Origin: Propionibacteriaceae bacterium
GTDB lineage: Bacteria; Actinomycetota; Actinomycetes; Propionibacteriales; Propionibacteriaceae
Length of the DNA stretch: 6,080 bases
Assembly: GCA_009778535.1 (NCBI GenBank)
Contig: WRJP01000107.1
Span: 1-6,080, forward strand
Direction: 5' to 3'
Shown here: positions 5,699-6,080 of the stretch, in pieces
How the letters are laid out: each line of letters begins with the position of its first letter
How positions within the stretch are numbered: the first letter of the stretch is position 1
Position numbers and translations under genes: made by a program
Notes under the pieces: generated by a model
Databases searched by the model: none
What the model was told of the DNA's origin: nothing
Seen by the model: the letters and a program-made list of their open reading frames with translations, nothing else

Positions 5699-6080
5699 CT
5701 ACGAATCGTCGATAACCGCCTTGACATTCTCTTTATCGATAGAGGAGTTGTCATACCAGAAATAACCAGTGTCAACGTGCTTTGAGGTTGTTTTCCCATT
5801 TGCCCACTGTGTTGCGACGCTGACAAGAATCGAACCAATGCCAGTGGGGTTTTGTGCGACAGCACCGGTCATCACCCCTGAACGGATGGCTTCAACTTGC
5901 GCCTGGCCAGCATCGAAACCGATGAGGACTGGCCGTTCTTCGCCTGGCTGGTATGTCTCTAAAATGGTGGCCGCCGCTTCACGGGTGGTGAAGAACACTC
6001 CTACAGGTTTCTGTTCTGCAAGCAACTGGTTGAACGCTGCCACGCCAGCAGCCGGGTCGTTGTCAAGAGTGATCGGGTCA
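5699..6080 (-). CDS. Ribose-type sugar ABC transporter substrate-binding protein, C-terminal part (runs off right edge)
   Basis: The minus strand is open from the right edge to TAG at 5699-5701, giving about 126 residues. The sequence enters as PITLDNDPAAGVAAFNQLL, continues through FFTTREAAATILE and RPVLIGFDAGQAQVEAIRSG, then GAVAQNPTGIGSILV, and ends with HVDTGYFWYDNSSIDKENV. This is the C-terminal lobe of the periplasmic-binding-protein fold shared by RbsB-like sugar binders and LacI regulators. The final DTGYFWYDNSSID block is typical of transported-sugar binding proteins (DTG...V...NID) more than of repressors. The signal peptide and N-terminal lobe are outside the window, and the ligand is unknown. 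As the gene ends at the cysS convergence, any permease or ATPase partners would lie upstream, to the right of the window. A LacI-type regulator cannot be fully excluded. Confidence 0.85.
   Translation of the reverse strand, partial: DPITLDNDPAAGVAAFNQLLAEQKPVGVFFTTREAAATILETYQPGEERPVLIGFDAGQAQVEAIRSGVMTGAVAQNPTGIGSILVSVATQWANGKTTSKHVDTGYFWYDNSSIDKENVKAVIDDS

Overview
The window looks like chromosomal DNA of an Actinomycetota (actinobacterial) genome of medium G+C. The basis is the actinobacterial style of its CysRS and DXS proteins and the appearance of start signals lacking a Shine-Dalgarno sequence. A member of the Actinomycetaceae or a related host-associated lineage would fit, but the genus cannot be fixed from sequence reading alone.

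Layout from left to right: (1) 1-1180, minus strand: the N-terminal ~393 codons of dxs (1-deoxy-D-xylulose-5-phosphate synthase), running off the left edge. (2) 1181-1358: a divergent intergenic region with candidate promoters for dxs and for the next gene. (3) 1359-2684, plus strand: a family-1 sugar-type ABC transporter solute-binding lipoprotein with no permease or ATPase gene beside it. (4) About 2722-4088: a complete insertion sequence of ~1.37 kb encoding a DD35E (rve-fold) transposase. Each end carries two tandem copies of a GTTGACTCAT...TGCCCG motif, and no target-site duplication is visible. (5) 4089-4254: a leader-like region with a possible 59-codon small ORF, a potential RNA fold and a candidate promoter. 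(6) 4255-5676, plus strand: complete cysS (cysteinyl-tRNA synthetase). (7) 5699-6080, minus strand: the C-terminal part of a ribose-type (periplasmic-binding-protein fold) sugar-binding protein, convergent with cysS and running off the right edge.

Functionally this is two housekeeping genes (isoprenoid precursor synthesis and tRNA charging) interleaved with components of two unrelated sugar-uptake systems and one mobile element. The family-1 binding-protein gene ends 37 bp before the IS, and the other side of the IS goes directly into the cysS leader. Its transporter partners are therefore either encoded elsewhere or were lost, possibly in an IS-associated rearrangement. I see no defence system, CRISPR array, tRNA, rRNA or clearly new multi-gene system. 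The most interesting points are the double-repeat architecture of the IS ends, the mirrored strand composition within the IS, and the small ORF and potential RNA structure before cysS.
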